This document shows, one piece after another, positions 1 to 5,512 of a DNA stretch of 5,512 bases. The DNA comes from Candidatus Omnitrophota bacterium (lineage in GTDB: Bacteria > Omnitrophota > Gorgyraeia > Gorgyraeales > Gorgyraeaceae), in the NCBI GenBank assembly GCA_018817035.1, contig JAHIUV010000145.1:1-5512 (forward strand), given 5' to 3'. The position numbers and the translations under genes were made by a program. A model generated the notes under the pieces. The model was given only the letters and a program-made list of their open reading frames with translations, did no database searches and was not told the origin of the DNA. Every line of letters starts with the position of its first letter. Within the stretch, counting starts at the first letter, position 1.

Positions 1-434
1 TAGGGAATATTTTAGGTAAATTAAGCATGAGCTCTCCGATACGCCCTCTTTTTATAAATATCATTACTCAGGCCAAGGTGTGTGTTTTTCATTATTTACG
101 CTTGCTGTTCCTGCCGTTCGGGCTTTCCATCGACCACTATGTCCCCGCGTCCGGGTCTATTTTTGAATTCCCTGTTTTTATATCCATCATCATTATACTC
201 GCCCTGTTGGTTTTTGCTTTTATGTCACGGCGCAAAAATAAGGCCATATCATTTTTCATTATATGGTTTTTTGTGAACCTTATCCCCACAAGTATCGTGC
301 CTTTACATATTATAATGAACGAACACAGGCTTTACCTTTCTTCCGTCAGTTTCGGTTTTTTTATTTCCCTGGCCGTCTTGATATTGGCGGATATTCCCGG
401 CTTAAAAAAAAACTTCGATTTTCCGGCCAATTAA
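1..434 (+). CDS. Polytopic membrane domain of a TMTC-like membrane/TPR protein (5' end outside the window; frame ends just after an A9 run)
   Basis: The frame is open to the left edge, so the ATG at 27 is probably an internal Met (reading GNILGKLS-M) and the real start lies upstream. Counting from that Met, hydrophobic segments lie at about residues 16-33, 48-66, 73-96 and 105-122. Between them are a SIDHYVP segment (34-40), P-T-S-I-V-P (87-92) and NEHRLYL (98-104). The last resembles the ERxLYxPS element of eukaryotic TMTC O-mannosyltransferases and of bacterial membrane/TPR proteins of the same build, which is a family-level likeness seen by eye. The frame stops at 432-434, ten codons after a run of nine A. 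The expected continuation, a final helix and TPRs, follows in the -1 frame, so this is the front part of one interrupted gene. The catalytic GT-C part, if present, is not in the window. The membrane domain is secure; transferase activity is inference. Confidence 0.75.
   Translation, partial: GNILGKLSMSSPIRPLFINIITQAKVCVFHYLRLLFLPFGLSIDHYVPASGSIFEFPVFISIIIILALLVFAFMSRRKNKAISFFIIWFFVNLIPTSIVPLHIIMNEHRLYLSSVSFGFFISLAVLILADIPGLKKNFDFPAN
404..413 (+). other. Frame break at an A9 run containing an A_AAA_AAC slippery heptamer
   Basis: Nine A (404-412) are followed by C. In the upstream frame the codons are TTA AAA AAA AAC, so 407-413 reads A_AAA_AAC, which fits the X_XXY_YYZ -1 slippery form. A -1 slip here gives LKKK-LRFSG and enters the TPR frame; no slip gives LKKNFDFPAN and a stop at 432-434. 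A sequencing or assembly error, or a real indel in the homopolymer, would give the same picture. I found no strong downstream stem-loop, only a 4-bp CCGG/CCGG pairing (397-400 with 423-426) that encloses the run. The nearest purine-rich element (GGCGG, 386-390) is farther upstream than a typical stimulatory Shine-Dalgarno. Confidence 0.7.
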
Positions 435-1207
435 TCCTTATCTTCCTTGTGATCCTTTTCTCTGTTTTGACTCTGAATAGGAATTGTTTCTGGCAGGATT
501 CGATCAAGCTCTGGAAGGCATCGGTCAGTTTGACGCCTTTTTCTAACCGCGGACACCATAATCTAGGCGTGGAATATCTCAAGAAAAATATGTATGATGA
601 TGCCGAAAGGGAGCTTAAGGAAGCCATAAGGATAAAGCCGGATTATTACTACGCGTATTCCTGCCTGGGATACCTCTATCACAAAAAGGGAGAGATAGAA
701 AAGGCCCTGCAGTGTTATCGCTACAGCCAGGAACTTAAGCCTAATTTTTTTATTACTTTTTATCTCGCGGGGAATATCTATGATGATGAGGGGAAGATAG
801 ATGAGGCGATAAGCGAGTATCAGAAGGCTCTTATGTTTAATCCTGATTATGGAATGGGCCATTTTCGGCTCGGGGCGCTTCTTGATAAAAAAGGACTTTA
901 TTCTGACGCGGGAGAAGAATATAAAAAGGCTATAAGGGTTAGTCCTAACATTCCTGAGGTGCATTATAATTTGGGCATTATCTATGGCAGGCAAGGCAGT
1001 GCCAGGTCGATCGATGAGTTCAAAAAGGCCATAAAGATAAACCCTGATTATCCTGAGGCGCACTATAATTTAGCCATAAGTTACGCCGCGCTTATGCCTC
1101 CCAATATCAAATCAGCCGCGGAACATTTCGACAAAGCCGAAGAATTAGGATATAATGTTGATAAAGAATTAATAAGCGCGTTGTTAAAAGAAGAAATGCT
1201 TTATTAA
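410..1207 (+). CDS. C-terminal part of the same gene: last membrane helix plus TPR domain (frameshifted, -1 frame)
   Basis: Homology-like reading starts in this frame right after the A9 run. It gives a hydrophobic helix (nt about 428-475), then the linker LNRNCFWQDSIKLW, in which RN..W.D...LW is typical of the junction between membrane domain and TPRs. Five TPR units follow (545-1051), then a sixth degenerate unit and a C-terminal tail ending at TAA 1205-1207. The frame is open back to ATG 263, but 263-400 overlaps the membrane-coding frame and reads as low-quality out-of-frame protein. If this ORF is translated alone, GTG 449 or ATG 263 are the candidate starts, and neither has an obvious ribosome binding site. 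The most economical reading is one protein with the upstream ORF, split by a single-base indel or joined by -1 frameshifting. TPRs mediate protein-protein contacts; on which side of the membrane they lie is not shown. The next gene follows after 36 nt and repeats this architecture. Confidence 0.8.
   Translation, partial: KLRFSGQLILIFLVILFSVLTLNRNCFWQDSIKLWKASVSLTPFSNRGHHNLGVEYLKKNMYDDAERELKEAIRIKPDYYYAYSCLGYLYHKKGEIEKALQCYRYSQELKPNFFITFYLAGNIYDDEGKIDEAISEYQKALMFNPDYGMGHFRLGALLDKKGLYSDAGEEYKKAIRVSPNIPEVHYNLGIIYGRQGSARSIDEFKKAIKINPDYPEAHYNLAISYAALMPPNIKSAAEHFDKAEELGYNVDKELISALLKEEMLY
545..1051 (+). repeat. TPR array of the first gene (five units, 34,34,34,34,33 residues)
   Basis: Units begin at nt 545, 647, 749, 851 and 953. 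Each carries the TPR pattern of L-G at positions 7-8 (AG in unit 3), an aromatic or similar residue near 11, small residues near 20 and 27, and P near 32 (for example IKPDY, LKPNF, FNPDY, VSPNI, INPDY). The fifth unit is one residue short in its inter-helix turn (GRQGSARSIDEF). A sixth, imperfect unit begins at 1052 (PEAHYNLAISY) with an altered turn containing MPPN. The units differ from each other, so this is an old array rather than a fresh expansion. Confidence 0.9.
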
Positions 1208-1243
1208 GTCGTAACACATTAAAAATTAACAGGTTATGGACAA

Positions 1244-1948
1244 GTGAAAAGTTCCCGCGTTAGTATCATAATTATTATACTTTTGCTCACGTTTTTTTCC
1301 TGGCTTTCCATAAAAAGGAATATTGTCTGGAAAGACGCGCTTAGTATATGGGAGGAGGCTGTGGAGGTTTCTCCCTTATCCAGCATGGCGCATTATAACC
1401 TGGGCATAGTTTTTAATGAGAGAGGCGATCTGGATCCGGCAATAGAGCAATTTAGGCGCGCAATAGATCTGAACCCTTTATATACTCTTGCCTATACTTC
1501 TCTCGGGGTTGCCTATAGCCGAAAAGGCATCTTGGATATAGCTATAGAAGAACATAAAAAAGCCATAGCTTTGGATCCCGGCCTATCACAGGCATATAAT
1601 AATTTAGGCCTTGTTTTTTTAAAAAGGTCTCAATTCAGCGAAGCCATTGAGAATTTCAAAACTGCTTTGGGCCTGAATCCAGGGCTGTTGGAAGCATATA
1701 ATAATTTAGGCATTACCTATAGAAAAAGCGGGATGTTTAAGGAAGCTTTAGAGGTTTACGAGGAAGCAATTGGCATTGATTCGGGTTTTAGTATGGCGTA
1801 TAATGGGATAGGCATAGTGTATGTTAATTTGGGTGAGATTAAAGAGGCCGGATACTGGTTTAGGAAAGCGATTGAGGTATCTCCCGGGACAGCAGGCGCG
1901 CGTGACGCGCAAAGCAATTTAACGCGTTTGGAAAAATTATCAGAGTAA
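1244..1948 (+). CDS. Membrane-anchored TPR protein (234 aa), equivalent to the detached tail of the preceding gene
   Basis: The protein has one N-terminal hydrophobic helix (residues about 6-23, very Ile/Leu rich), the linker IKRNIVWKDALSIW (23-36), then five exact 34-residue TPRs at 47-80, 81-114, 115-148, 149-182 and 183-216, and a short charged tail. There is no catalytic motif, so a scaffold or partner-binding role at the membrane is inferred. GTG 1244 is the only sensible start: the frame has a stop at 1220-1222 and no ATG before residue 48. The ribosome binding site is weak (AGG at 1231-1233). Over the 32 residues from the helix end to the first NLG, 12 are identical to the equivalent stretch of the upstream gene (RN, W, D, W, V, P, S, H, NLG), so the two are paralogous there. 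It lacks the multi-helix membrane domain altogether. It may be a functional small anchor or the remnant of a truncated duplicate; the intact regular TPRs favour function. It lies 36 nt after the first gene and 30 nt before the glycosyltransferase. Confidence 0.9.
   Translation: MKSSRVSIIIIILLLTFFSWLSIKRNIVWKDALSIWEEAVEVSPLSSMAHYNLGIVFNERGDLDPAIEQFRRAIDLNPLYTLAYTSLGVAYSRKGILDIAIEEHKKAIALDPGLSQAYNNLGLVFLKRSQFSEAIENFKTALGLNPGLLEAYNNLGITYRKSGMFKEALEVYEEAIGIDSGFSMAYNGIGIVYVNLGEIKEAGYWFRKAIEVSPGTAGARDAQSNLTRLEKLSE
1382..1891 (+). repeat. TPR array of the second gene (five units of exactly 34 residues)
   Basis: Units start at nt 1382, 1484, 1586, 1688 and 1790, each 102 nt long. Conserved positions are visible in every unit: Y/N-N-L-G or similar, G near 15, A near 20, F/Y near 24, A at 27, and P at 32 except in unit 4, which has S (GIDSGF). 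The spacing is perfectly regular, unlike the array in the preceding gene. Confidence 0.92.
1592..1711 (+). repeat. Exact 18-nt direct repeat in adjacent TPR units
   Basis: The 18-mer gcatataataatttaggc occurs at 1592-1609 and 1694-1711, offset by exactly one TPR unit (102 nt). It encodes the AYNNLG helix start. Identical codons across all six residues suggest recent unit duplication or gene conversion between units 3 and 4, although the rest of the two units has diverged. Confidence 0.85.
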
Positions 1949-1969
1949 GAGCCTTAACGGGTAAAATAC

Positions 1970-1974
1970 GGAGG
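1970..1974 (+). promoter_or_regulatory. Ribosome binding site GGAGG for the glycosyltransferase
   Basis: GGAGG sits 4 nt before GTG 1979. It is the only strong Shine-Dalgarno in the window and fixes the GTG start. Confidence 0.85.
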
Positions 1975-1978
1975 TATC

Positions 1979-2827
1979 GTGGCTAAAATAAGCGTTATTA
2001 TTCCCGCCTATAATGAGGAAAAATCCATAGGGCAGGTGTTGGCGGGCTTGAAAAAACTGGAAAAAGATTATGAAGTCATTGTGGTGGACGACGGCTCAGA
2101 AGATAACACGTATTCCATAGCAAAGGATTCAGGGGTAAAGGCCATCCGTCATCCTTATAATAAAGGTTATGGCGCCGCTATCAAGACAGGGGTAAGGGCG
2201 GCTGTTTCTGACGTAATATTTTTAATGGACGCGGATACGCAGCATAATCCTGAAGACATTCCCAGGCTCTGTGAGTATCTGGATGATTTTGATATGATCG
2301 TAGGCGAAAGGGCCAGGGGTTCAAATGCCCCGTTAGAGCGAAGGTTTGGTAAATGGGCGCTGAGAAGGGTTGCTATTTTTTTGGCTAGGATGGATATACC
2401 TGACCTGAATTCAGGGTTTCGGGCAATAAAAAAAGACATCATGCTAAAATTTATACATATTTTGCCTGACACGTTTTCTCTTTCGACTACTATAACTCTC
2501 GCGGTAATAAAAGGCGGATATAATGTTAAATATGTACCTATAAAGACGGAAAAAAGGGTCGGCAGGAGTTCGCTTAACATTTTTAGGGATGGCTACAGGT
2601 CGTTACTTTTAATACTTTCGACCATTGCCCTTTTTGACCCATTGAGGGTATTCGCTCCCCTGGCAGTCCTCCTTTTTGTCCCCGGGTTTATTTATACCGC
2701 CTATCAGCTTATTCTTTTTCATAACGTTCCTGATTCAGGTATCCTGCTGGTTATCTCCGGTATGCTGATTTTCTTTTTTGGCATTCTTGCCGAACAGATC
2801 AGCCAGATGAGACGACAGATGAGATGA
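1979..2827 (+). CDS. Family 2 glycosyltransferase, polyprenyl-phosphate sugar synthase type (DPM1-like)
   Basis: This is a GT-A fold enzyme that should transfer a sugar from a nucleotide donor to a polyprenyl phosphate at the inner face of the cytoplasmic membrane. Visible motifs are IPAYNEE (8-14), VVDDGS (35-40, nucleotide contact), HPYNKGYGAAIKTG (58-71), DADTQH (84-89, the metal-binding DxD region), NSGFRA (144-149) and VGRSSL (194-199, the position of the basic GxSK/S element of DPM synthases). Two C-terminal membrane helices follow (about 225-247 and 254-271), ending in a basic tail. The 282-residue length suits the family. The GTG start is set by GGAGG at 1970-1974. The end overlaps the next start (ATGA, 2824-2827), which implies translational coupling. 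Sugar identity (Man, Glc, GlcNAc) cannot be read from sequence. Its place beside a TMTC-like membrane/TPR gene suggests it supplies a lipid-linked sugar donor (inference). Confidence 0.93.
   Translation: MAKISVIIPAYNEEKSIGQVLAGLKKLEKDYEVIVVDDGSEDNTYSIAKDSGVKAIRHPYNKGYGAAIKTGVRAAVSDVIFLMDADTQHNPEDIPRLCEYLDDFDMIVGERARGSNAPLERRFGKWALRRVAIFLARMDIPDLNSGFRAIKKDIMLKFIHILPDTFSLSTTITLAVIKGGYNVKYVPIKTEKRVGRSSLNIFRDGYRSLLLILSTIALFDPLRVFAPLAVLLFVPGFIYTAYQLILFHNVPDSGILLVISGMLIFFFGILAEQISQMRRQMR
2824..2827 (+). promoter_or_regulatory. ATGA stop/start overlap coupling the glycosyltransferase and the first radical SAM gene
   Basis: The TGA stop (2825-2827) of the glycosyltransferase overlaps the ATG start (2824-2826) of the next gene. 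No good Shine-Dalgarno precedes the ATG (only GATGAG-like purines), so reinitiation by the terminating ribosome is the likely mode of translation. Confidence 0.85.
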
Positions 2828-4236
2828 AAGCCCTTTTAATCTACCCGCCTAAAAAACATATGATCAAAACAAATGTCCCCGAGTTCGTGGATAAAGAGAC
2901 GGGCCTGTACCCGCCTTTAGGGCTTTTGTATGTCGCCGGATTTGCCCGGGAAAACAGCAGTCATGAGATCAAAGTACTGGACGCGCAGGCAGAAGGCATG
3001 GATTATGCCCAGATAGAAGACAGGATAAGGCAGGAAAAGCCTGATATCGTGGGCATACAGGCTTTTACCTTTGCCCTGATAGATGTTATCCGGACAGCGA
3101 AGATAGCCAAAAAAGTCGATAAAAATATTATGGTATGCCTGGGCGGCCCTCACGTGAATATATACCCCGAAGAGACCATAAGTATGCCTGAAGTGGATTT
3201 TCTCGTCATGGGAGAAGGCGAAGTCAGGTTCACGAAATTACTTAACGCGTTGGATAAAAAAGAAAGATTAGAGGATATCGACGGTATTTTTTTTAAGGAC
3301 GGTTTAAGGATCGTAAGGTCTCCCGCAAAAGGGTATGTAGAAGACCTGGATTCCCTGGCTTTTCCGGCTCGCGGCCTTACCCCTTATGAAAAATACTATT
3401 CGTTGCTGGCGAAGAGCACGCCTGTCACGACCATGATGACTTCTCGCGGCTGCCCTTTTAGGTGCCTTTTTTGCGACCGTCCCCATCTGGGAAAGAAATT
3501 CCGCTCCCGTTCCGCCGCTAACGTGGTAAAAGAGATGGAAGCCTGTGTTAAAATGGGTATACGCGAGTTTTTTCTCTATGATGATACTTTTTCGGTAGAT
3601 AAAAAAAGGGCGCATGATATTTGTGACGAGATATTGAAGAAAGGACTTGATATCGGCTGGGATATACGCACGCGCGTTGATACGGTAGATGAAGATTTAC
3701 TCAGGAAGTTAAAAAAGGCAGGTTGTGAAAGAGTGCATTACGGGGTTGAGGCAGGCACAAAGGAAATATTAAAAGTTTTACGCAAAGATATTGACCTTGA
3801 AAGAGTAAAATATATTTTTAAAAAAACCAAAAGCCTCGGGATGACCACGCTTGCTTATTTCATGTTTGGCTCGCCCACGGAAACAAAAGATCAGATACTA
3901 AAGACAATAGATTTTGCCATTAAGCTGGATCCGGACTTTGTCCATTTTTCGATCACCACGCCTTTTCCCGCGACTGAATTATATTATCTCGGGTTAGAGA
4001 GGGGTATTTTGAAAAAAGATTACTGGAAAGAGTTTGCTTCATCTCCTGATAAGGGCTTTGTCCCGGAGATATGGGAAGAGAACCTGTCAAAAGAGGAATT
4101 ATCCGGGTTATTAAAGTTTGCTTATAAGCGTTTTTATACCAGGCCGGGATATATCATCAAGGAGTTGTTTAAAGTGAGGAGTATCGGGGAATTATTAAGG
4201 AAATTAAAAGCCGGATTGAACGTGATCAAGAGTTAA
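2824..4236 (+). CDS. B12-binding-domain radical SAM protein (470 aa), COG1032/BchE-like
   Basis: This is a cobalamin-dependent radical SAM enzyme of the class whose members methylate or rearrange lipids, tetrapyrroles and antibiotic precursors; the substrate is unknown. Residues 1-140 form the B12-binding Rossmann domain: LLIYPP (4-9), YPPLGLLYVAG (29-39), D53-A-Q55-A-E-G58 at the DxHxxG position, GGPH (107-110) and GEGE (130-133). The lower-ligand His is replaced by Gln, as is usual in class B enzymes that bind cobalamin base-off/His-off. The radical SAM core carries SRGCPFRCLFC with the 4Fe-4S cysteines C210, C214 and C217, a DDTF strand, and YGVEAGT (306-312, the SAM-contacting glycine/acid strand). 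The C-terminal about 80 residues (FYTRPGYI and beyond) match the usual tail of these proteins. It is full length, starts by ATGA overlap with the glycosyltransferase, and is followed after 2 nt by a paralogue. Annotation as an Mg-protoporphyrin ester cyclase would be over-specific. Confidence 0.93.
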   Translation: MKALLIYPPKKHMIKTNVPEFVDKETGLYPPLGLLYVAGFARENSSHEIKVLDAQAEGMDYAQIEDRIRQEKPDIVGIQAFTFALIDVIRTAKIAKKVDKNIMVCLGGPHVNIYPEETISMPEVDFLVMGEGEVRFTKLLNALDKKERLEDIDGIFFKDGLRIVRSPAKGYVEDLDSLAFPARGLTPYEKYYSLLAKSTPVTTMMTSRGCPFRCLFCDRPHLGKKFRSRSAANVVKEMEACVKMGIREFFLYDDTFSVDKKRAHDICDEILKKGLDIGWDIRTRVDTVDEDLLRKLKKAGCERVHYGVEAGTKEILKVLRKDIDLERVKYIFKKTKSLGMTTLAYFMFGSPTETKDQILKTIDFAIKLDPDFVHFSITTPFPATELYYLGLERGILKKDYWKEFASSPDKGFVPEIWEENLSKEELSGLLKFAYKRFYTRPGYIIKELFKVRSIGELLRKLKAGLNVIKS

Positions 4237-4238
4237 AC

Positions 4239-5512
4239 ATGAAAATAGCTTTAATAAATGTCCCTTATCTGGAAGTATACGGCAAGCTTAATGTGGGGAA
4301 GAATTCAAGTTTTCCCCTGGGGCTTGGGTATATTGCCGCGGTTTTAAGGCAGGCAGGCCATGATGTAAGCCTATTTGACCCTGAACCCGAAGGCATGGAC
4401 ATGGACGGGATAAAAGAATATCTGTTAAGGAATAAACCTGACATAGTAGGCCTTTCCTGCGCTACGGCAAACTTTAAGAACGCTTTATCCATAGGCGCTG
4501 TTGTTAAGGAGGTGACGAATGCTGTAGTGGTCCTCGGAGGAGTGCACGCCTCGGCGCTGCCCCGCGAGATCCTGAGCAATTTTTCCCAGTTTGATTTTTT
4601 GGTCATAGGTGAAGGGGAAGAGACGATAACCGAACTCGCGAAATCCCTTGAAACAGGTTCGGCGGACATTAAAAACATAAAAGGCATCGCGTATAAGAAA
4701 GAAGGTACGGTTATAATAACTGAGCCAAGGCCTTTTATGTCCCCGGAAAAAATGGAGAAGCTCCCTTTTCCGGCAAGAGACCTGGTCAATCTCAAATTAT
4801 ACCGTCCTCAAGTCCATTTGAATCGCGGCAAGCTCGCGGCAACCATGCTTACCTCACGCGGTTGTCCGGCTAAATGCACTTTTTGCGCGTCTTACCTGAC
4901 TACAGGCTACGCGTTCCGCTGGCGCAGTCCTGAGAGCGTGGTGAATGAGATAGAAACCCTGGTCCGTGAGTATGGAGTGGAACACATAGTTTTTGTGGAT
5001 GATACCTTTACATTCCTTAAGGATAGGGCAATAAAGATATGTGATCTTATTTTGCGAAAAGGGCTTAAAATCGACTGGTATTGTTTCGCGCGCGTAGACA
5101 AAGTTTCCGAAGAGTTGCTTACGGTGATGAAAAAAGCGGGCTGTTTCAGCCTTTTATTCGGTATAGAATCAGGCGATGAAAAAGTGCTGAAGAATATCAA
5201 GAAAGGTATTACGCCGGATCAAGCCAAACAGGCGCTGGCAATAGCCAATAAGATGGGTTTTAAGACGCTGGCGGGATTTATGTTCGGGAATCCCGGCGAG
5301 ACCCATGAGACTGCCAAAAAAACCCTTGATCTCGCCGTAAAGACCAGTCCGACTATCGCTTCTTTTAATATCCTTGTCCCGTATCCGGGGACGGAAGTAT
5401 TCGAGACACATTACAAAGATAAATTTAAAGACCCTGAGACATGGAATAAATTTTTACCCAGGGCAGTGGAACCGGTTGCCGAGACAGAAGATCTTACAAA
5501 AGAAGATCTGAA
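4239..5512 (+). CDS. B12-binding-domain radical SAM protein, second tandem copy (3' end outside the window)
   Basis: ATG 4239 opens a frame that runs to the right edge without a stop (424 complete codons). The layout matches the preceding protein: an N-terminal B12-binding domain with FPLGLGYIAAVL (25-36), D47-P-E49-P-E-G52 at the DxHxxG site (His replaced by Glu), GGVH (100-103) and GEGE (124-127). The radical SAM core follows with SRGCPAKCTFC, cysteines C209, C213 and C216, VDDTF, KKAGC and FGIESG (307-312). The stretch MLTSRGCPAKCTFC is identical to its neighbour at 10 of 14 positions, so this is a tandem paralogue, but the residues just after the cluster differ (ASYLTTGYAF against DRPHLGKKF), which suggests a different substrate. 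The start lies 2 nt after the previous stop with no strong Shine-Dalgarno, so coupled translation is likely. About 40-60 residues are probably missing beyond the edge, judging from its neighbour. The reaction and substrate are unknown. Confidence 0.92.
   Translation, partial: MKIALINVPYLEVYGKLNVGKNSSFPLGLGYIAAVLRQAGHDVSLFDPEPEGMDMDGIKEYLLRNKPDIVGLSCATANFKNALSIGAVVKEVTNAVVVLGGVHASALPREILSNFSQFDFLVIGEGEETITELAKSLETGSADIKNIKGIAYKKEGTVIITEPRPFMSPEKMEKLPFPARDLVNLKLYRPQVHLNRGKLAATMLTSRGCPAKCTFCASYLTTGYAFRWRSPESVVNEIETLVREYGVEHIVFVDDTFTFLKDRAIKICDLILRKGLKIDWYCFARVDKVSEELLTVMKKAGCFSLLFGIESGDEKVLKNIKKGITPDQAKQALAIANKMGFKTLAGFMFGNPGETHETAKKTLDLAVKTSPTIASFNILVPYPGTEVFETHYKDKFKDPETWNKFLPRAVEPVAETEDLTKEDL

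Noticed and set aside
263..400. N-terminal extension of the TPR-frame ORF back to ATG 263
   Set aside because: This stretch overlaps the membrane-domain frame, which shows the conserved PTSIVP and NEHRLYL motifs. The extension itself reads as an out-of-frame shadow.
397..426. CCGG...CCGG pairing around the A9 run as a frameshift-stimulating hairpin
   Set aside because: It is only 4 bp, encloses the slippery site instead of following it, and cannot be extended on either side.
563..1063. Minus-strand ORF opposite the first TPR array
   Set aside because: It is antisense to clear TPR coding sequence, resembles no family, and its composition is what the repeat's complement would give.
1208..1243. 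Possible terminator or promoter in the gap between the two TPR genes
   Set aside because: The 36 nt are AT-rich with no inverted repeat plus T-run and no convincing -35/-10 pair. The same holds for 1949-1978, apart from its ribosome binding site.
1236..1247. Tiny ORF ATG-GAC-AAG-TGA whose stop overlaps the GTG start at 1244, a possible coupled leader
   Set aside because: It is three codons long, with no strong ribosome binding site and nothing to distinguish it from chance.
2167..2580. Minus-strand ORF opposite the glycosyltransferase
   Set aside because: It lies fully within the GT2 coding region, which carries all catalytic motifs, and has no recognisable features of its own.
4265..5411. 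Three minus-strand ORFs (4265-4795, 4907-5200, 5169-5411) opposite the second radical SAM gene
   Set aside because: The plus strand here encodes a continuous radical SAM protein with cluster cysteines and B12 motifs. The minus-strand frames are shadows.
1..5512. CRISPR array, tRNA/rRNA genes, insertion sequences or attachment sites
   Set aside because: None were seen. The only regular repeats are the protein-level TPR units, and coding sequence fills nearly the whole window.

Overview
The window is one continuous plus-strand run of genes with almost no intergenic space. It looks like a fragment of a cell-envelope or glycosylation locus from an uncultivated bacterium. Long TPR proteins with a membrane domain, a DPM1-type glycosyltransferase and tandem B12-binding radical SAM proteins occur together in genomes such as Candidatus Omnitrophota, Elusimicrobiota and deltaproteobacterial relatives. 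That placement is an impression from gene content and protein style; no marker gene is present. GTG starts, a clear GGAGG ribosome binding site and ATGA-type overlap show bacterial-style translation.

Layout: (1) 1-1207, the 3' part of a gene that begins left of the window. It encodes the end of a polytopic membrane domain with a TMTC-like EHRLYL motif, then a final membrane helix and five to six TPRs. Its reading frame breaks at an A9 run (404-412), so it now reads as two overlapping ORFs. (2) 1244-1948, a second protein equivalent only to the tail of the first: one membrane helix plus five perfect 34-residue TPRs. (3) 1979-2827, a family 2 glycosyltransferase of the polyprenyl-phosphate-sugar synthase type with two C-terminal membrane helices. 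(4) 2824-4236 and (5) 4239 to the right edge, two tandem paralogous B12-binding-domain radical SAM enzymes, the second cut by the window end. Gaps are 36 nt, 30 nt, a 4-nt overlap and 2 nt. I see no terminator or internal promoter, so one transcript is likely.

Working model (inference): the GT2 enzyme loads a sugar onto a polyprenyl-phosphate carrier, and the TMTC-like membrane protein, whose catalytic part would lie left of the window, could use that donor, with its TPRs binding the acceptor. The two radical SAM proteins may methylate or otherwise modify a lipid, carrier or sugar. Their substrates cannot be read from sequence. The observations most worth checking are the A9 frame break, which coincides with an in-frame A_AAA_AAC slippery heptamer, and the neighbouring gene that looks like a detached copy of the same protein's tail.
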